From: an uncultured Lachnospiraceae bacterium
Lineage (GTDB): Bacteria; Bacillota; Clostridia; Lachnospirales; Lachnospiraceae
Direction: 5' to 3'
DNA: 64,000 nt
Assembly: GCA_947626395.1 (NCBI GenBank)
Contig: CANQRU010000009.1
Coordinates: forward strand, 23,162-87,161
Shown here: in pieces, positions 62,649 to 64,000 of the stretch
Layout: every line of letters starts with the position of its first letter
Numbering within the stretch: the stretch's first letter is position 1
Program-made: the position numbers and the translations under genes
Notes under the pieces: generated by a model
Told to the model about the DNA's origin: nothing
Seen by the model: only the letters and a program-made list of their open reading frames with translations
The model's database searches: none

Positions 62649-63644
62649 ATGGGCATCCAAAATCTTGAAGTCAATGAACTCTTAAAACGCAGGGAAATAT
62701 TCGCTGATCTCGTCAATGGCTCCCTGCATCACGGCCGGCAGGTCCTGAAAGCGGAAGACCTGACTCCTCTGCCTCCTCAATCCGGCACCGTCGTCGACGG
62801 ACATCGCGGTCGCCGAATCGCCGTCGAGCGCACCGGCGACATCCGCATGAAGGCCGACTCCGCCACTTACTCTGTCATTTTCGCCAGCGAAGTACAGGCT
62901 AATACCCACTACGCCATGCCTGTCCGAAACATGCTCTATGACGCCCTGGAGTACACGCGTCAGGTGAAGAACCTGGAGAAACAACACCGGGAACGAAAAG
63001 ATTTAAAGCAATCCGACGAGTTTTTATCCGGCATAAAGAAAGAAGACCGCATCCGGCCGGTCATCAATACGATTCTTTTCACAGGGAATACCTGGAACGG
63101 CAGTGAAACGCTTCACGGCCTGCTGGCCGTCGACCCGGATGACGCGGACACCAAAGATCTGCTGAAATACATCCCGGATTATCGGATCAACCTGATTTCC
63201 ATCAGGGCGATAGAAGAACCAAAAAACTACAAAACATGTTTACAGCAGATATTCTCTATGATAAAATACAAGGAAGACAAAGAGAAATTAGGCCGCTATG
63301 TGCAGGAGAACCGCGAGGCGATCGACCGGATGGACAGCGTGGAACTGTCCGCAGCCCTGGAGATGTTTAATGACCGGCGGCTGGAGAAACAGATTGAACA
63401 GCAGAGAATGAAGGAGGGGGAGAAGATGCTTGGATTAAGTCAGGCCATTACTGATATGCTTAACGATAGTGAGAAAGCGGGCCTCGAGCGCGGTGAGAAA
63501 CTCGGTCTCGAGCGCGGCGAGAAACTTAGTCTGGAACTTTGCCGGCGTCTTATGGAGGCCGGCCGCATGGACGACATGAAACGGGTATTCACAGACCAGG
63601 AATTCCGTGAATCCCTGTATGAGAAATACGGCATTCGAAAATAG
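62649..63644 (+). CDS. Rpn-type PD-(D/E)XK nuclease / transposase-like protein, second copy
   Basis: The 331-residue protein starts at 62649 after AAAGGGGGGA. The conserved block is VIFASEVQANTHYAMPVRNMLYDALEYTRQV, typical of the Lachnospiraceae branch of Rpn-like proteins, where the usual GIENQ reads SEVQ here. A C-terminal pair of LERGEKLGLERGEKL repeats precedes a helical end. It is only distantly similar to the gene at 2221. It is preceded by a leader with a strong hairpin, consistent with tight control. Confidence 0.75.
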   Translation: MGIQNLEVNELLKRREIFADLVNGSLHHGRQVLKAEDLTPLPPQSGTVVDGHRGRRIAVERTGDIRMKADSATYSVIFASEVQANTHYAMPVRNMLYDALEYTRQVKNLEKQHRERKDLKQSDEFLSGIKKEDRIRPVINTILFTGNTWNGSETLHGLLAVDPDDADTKDLLKYIPDYRINLISIRAIEEPKNYKTCLQQIFSMIKYKEDKEKLGRYVQENREAIDRMDSVELSAALEMFNDRRLEKQIEQQRMKEGEKMLGLSQAITDMLNDSEKAGLERGEKLGLERGEKLSLELCRRLMEAGRMDDMKRVFTDQEFRESLYEKYGIRK

Positions 63645-63679
63645 AATATCCCGGCTGCATAACGCATAATTAACTACCC

Positions 63680-63699
63680 TCCCCTCAAGATTGAGGGGA
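63680..63699. terminator. Hairpin after second Rpn-type gene
   Basis: CCCCTCAA-GA-TTGAGGGG forms a perfect stem (9 bp with the flanking T-A), 35 bases after the stop codon. No T run follows, so it may stabilise the RNA end rather than terminate it. Confidence 0.5.
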
Positions 63700-63724
63700 T
63701 GAGTTCATTGAGAAAACACTCCCG

Positions 63725-63783
63725 TTTCCGGGATCGATCTCCGGAATTAATCCGTCGATTTCCGGGATCGGTAGCCGGAATTG
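63725..63783. repeat. Two direct copies of an imperfect palindrome
   Basis: tttccgggatcg-nnn-ccggaatt occurs at 63725-63748 and 63759-63782, 34 bp apart. Each copy is an imperfect dyad (TTCCGG ... CCGGAA). The pair lies just upstream of the promoter at 63797, so it may be an operator for the next gene. Confidence 0.7.
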
Positions 63784-63796
63784 ACGATATATTTTC

Positions 63797-63825
63797 TTGC
63801 CATTTCTTTTGACATTTGCTATAAT
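63797..63825 (+). promoter_or_regulatory. Promoter of the gene at the window end
   Basis: TTGCCA (63797-63802), a 17-base spacer and TATAAT (63820-63825). The leader to the start at 63973 is about 140 nt and contains a CCGGAGA/TCTCCGG dyad and a weak CTGCC/GGCAG stem followed by TTCTTTTT. A second possible -10, TACAAT, lies near 63949. I see no gene in 63645-63972. Confidence 0.65.
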
Positions 63826-63972
63826 TGGGTTCGGAAACAGTCAGTTTATTCATGATCTTTGGCCGGAGAATCTCCGGGAGATCCAGATACTTTTAACATC
63901 TCATTTTCTGCCTTGCTTTTTGCTATTTACAGGCAGGTTCTTTTTGATGTACAATAAGGGGGTAAATTATTT

Positions 63973-64000
63973 ATGTCACAGGACAATGTAACCGTCAACA
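63973..64000 (+). CDS. Start of a gene cut by the window end
   Basis: ATG at 63973, ten bases after AAGGGGG, opens MSQDNVTVN and runs off the end. Too little is visible to identify the product. Confidence 0.5.

Noticed and set aside
63797..63991. 64-codon plus-strand frame near the window end
   Set aside because: Its ATG lies inside the promoter spacer and the frame overlaps a well-placed start at 63973 in another frame.

Overview
The window looks like chromosomal DNA from an anaerobic, low-oxygen-adapted Clostridia (a Lachnospiraceae-type gut firmicute is my best guess, from gene content only). Supporting signs are a PerR/reverse-rubrerythrin peroxide-defence pair, a type III glutamine synthetase, QueT under a preQ1 riboswitch, a DUF4080 B12/radical SAM protein, strong AGGAGG ribosome sites, TTGACA/TATAAT promoters, Hol_Tox-like small toxins, and an F-type ATP synthase whose c subunit carries Na+-site residues. 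There is no rRNA, tRNA or CRISPR array that I can recognise.

Layout. 1-1.9 kb: end of a LysR regulator, then perR and reverse rubrerythrin behind a promoter overlapped by a Fur/Per-like box. 2.2-3.4 kb: an Rpn-type PD-(D/E)XK nuclease/transposase-like gene. 3.5-18.7 kb (minus strand): an AT-richer block that is almost certainly a phage-defence island. Read in transcription order it holds a Vsr-like nuclease, a DNA cytosine methyltransferase (DrmMII-like), a DrmE-like protein, the DrmA helicase, DrmB (DUF1998), and a NERD-nuclease/SF1-helicase fusion. These are followed on the same strand by a small protein, a Sel1-like protein, an unusual radical-SAM-like protein and a DUF4116-repeat remnant. 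This matches class 2 DISARM, but no DrmC (phospholipase D) is present; the NERD-helicase occupies the last core position. A divergent XRE regulator at 18.8 kb shares an intergenic region in which a 15-bp palindrome sits inside the defence promoter. 19.0-20.2 kb: a 41-bp tandem repeat, a small helical protein and two related type I toxin-antitoxin cassettes.

20.4-37.2 kb: leuS, glpK, a 1543-residue DUF4011/SF1 helicase with a Vsr-like nuclease domain (a second defence candidate), a Ca2+-type P-type ATPase, queT, a DUF4080 protein, luxS and two DUF4230 proteins. 37.6-46.2 kb: glnN with a terminator hairpin in its leader, fba, and thrC between two GtrII-type membrane glucosyltransferase genes, one carrying cell-wall-binding repeats. 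46.4-50.8 kb: feoA, a small secreted protein, feoB, a 32-bp tandem repeat and murA. 50.9-54.3 kb: a large anchored protein of unknown function and a sugar nucleotidyltransferase. 54.4-62.3 kb: a complete atp operon (atpZ/I-like, atpI, B, E, F, H, A, G, D, C), read leftward. 62.4-64 kb: a second Rpn-type gene behind a promoter immediately followed by an intrinsic terminator, then the first codons of a further gene.

Apart from the defence island, the genes are mostly housekeeping. Several otherwise conserved proteins (P-type ATPase, DUF4080 protein, FeoB, AtpZ-like) carry low-complexity inserts or tails, and short degenerate tandem repeats occur between genes. This suggests a genome in which short-repeat expansion is common.
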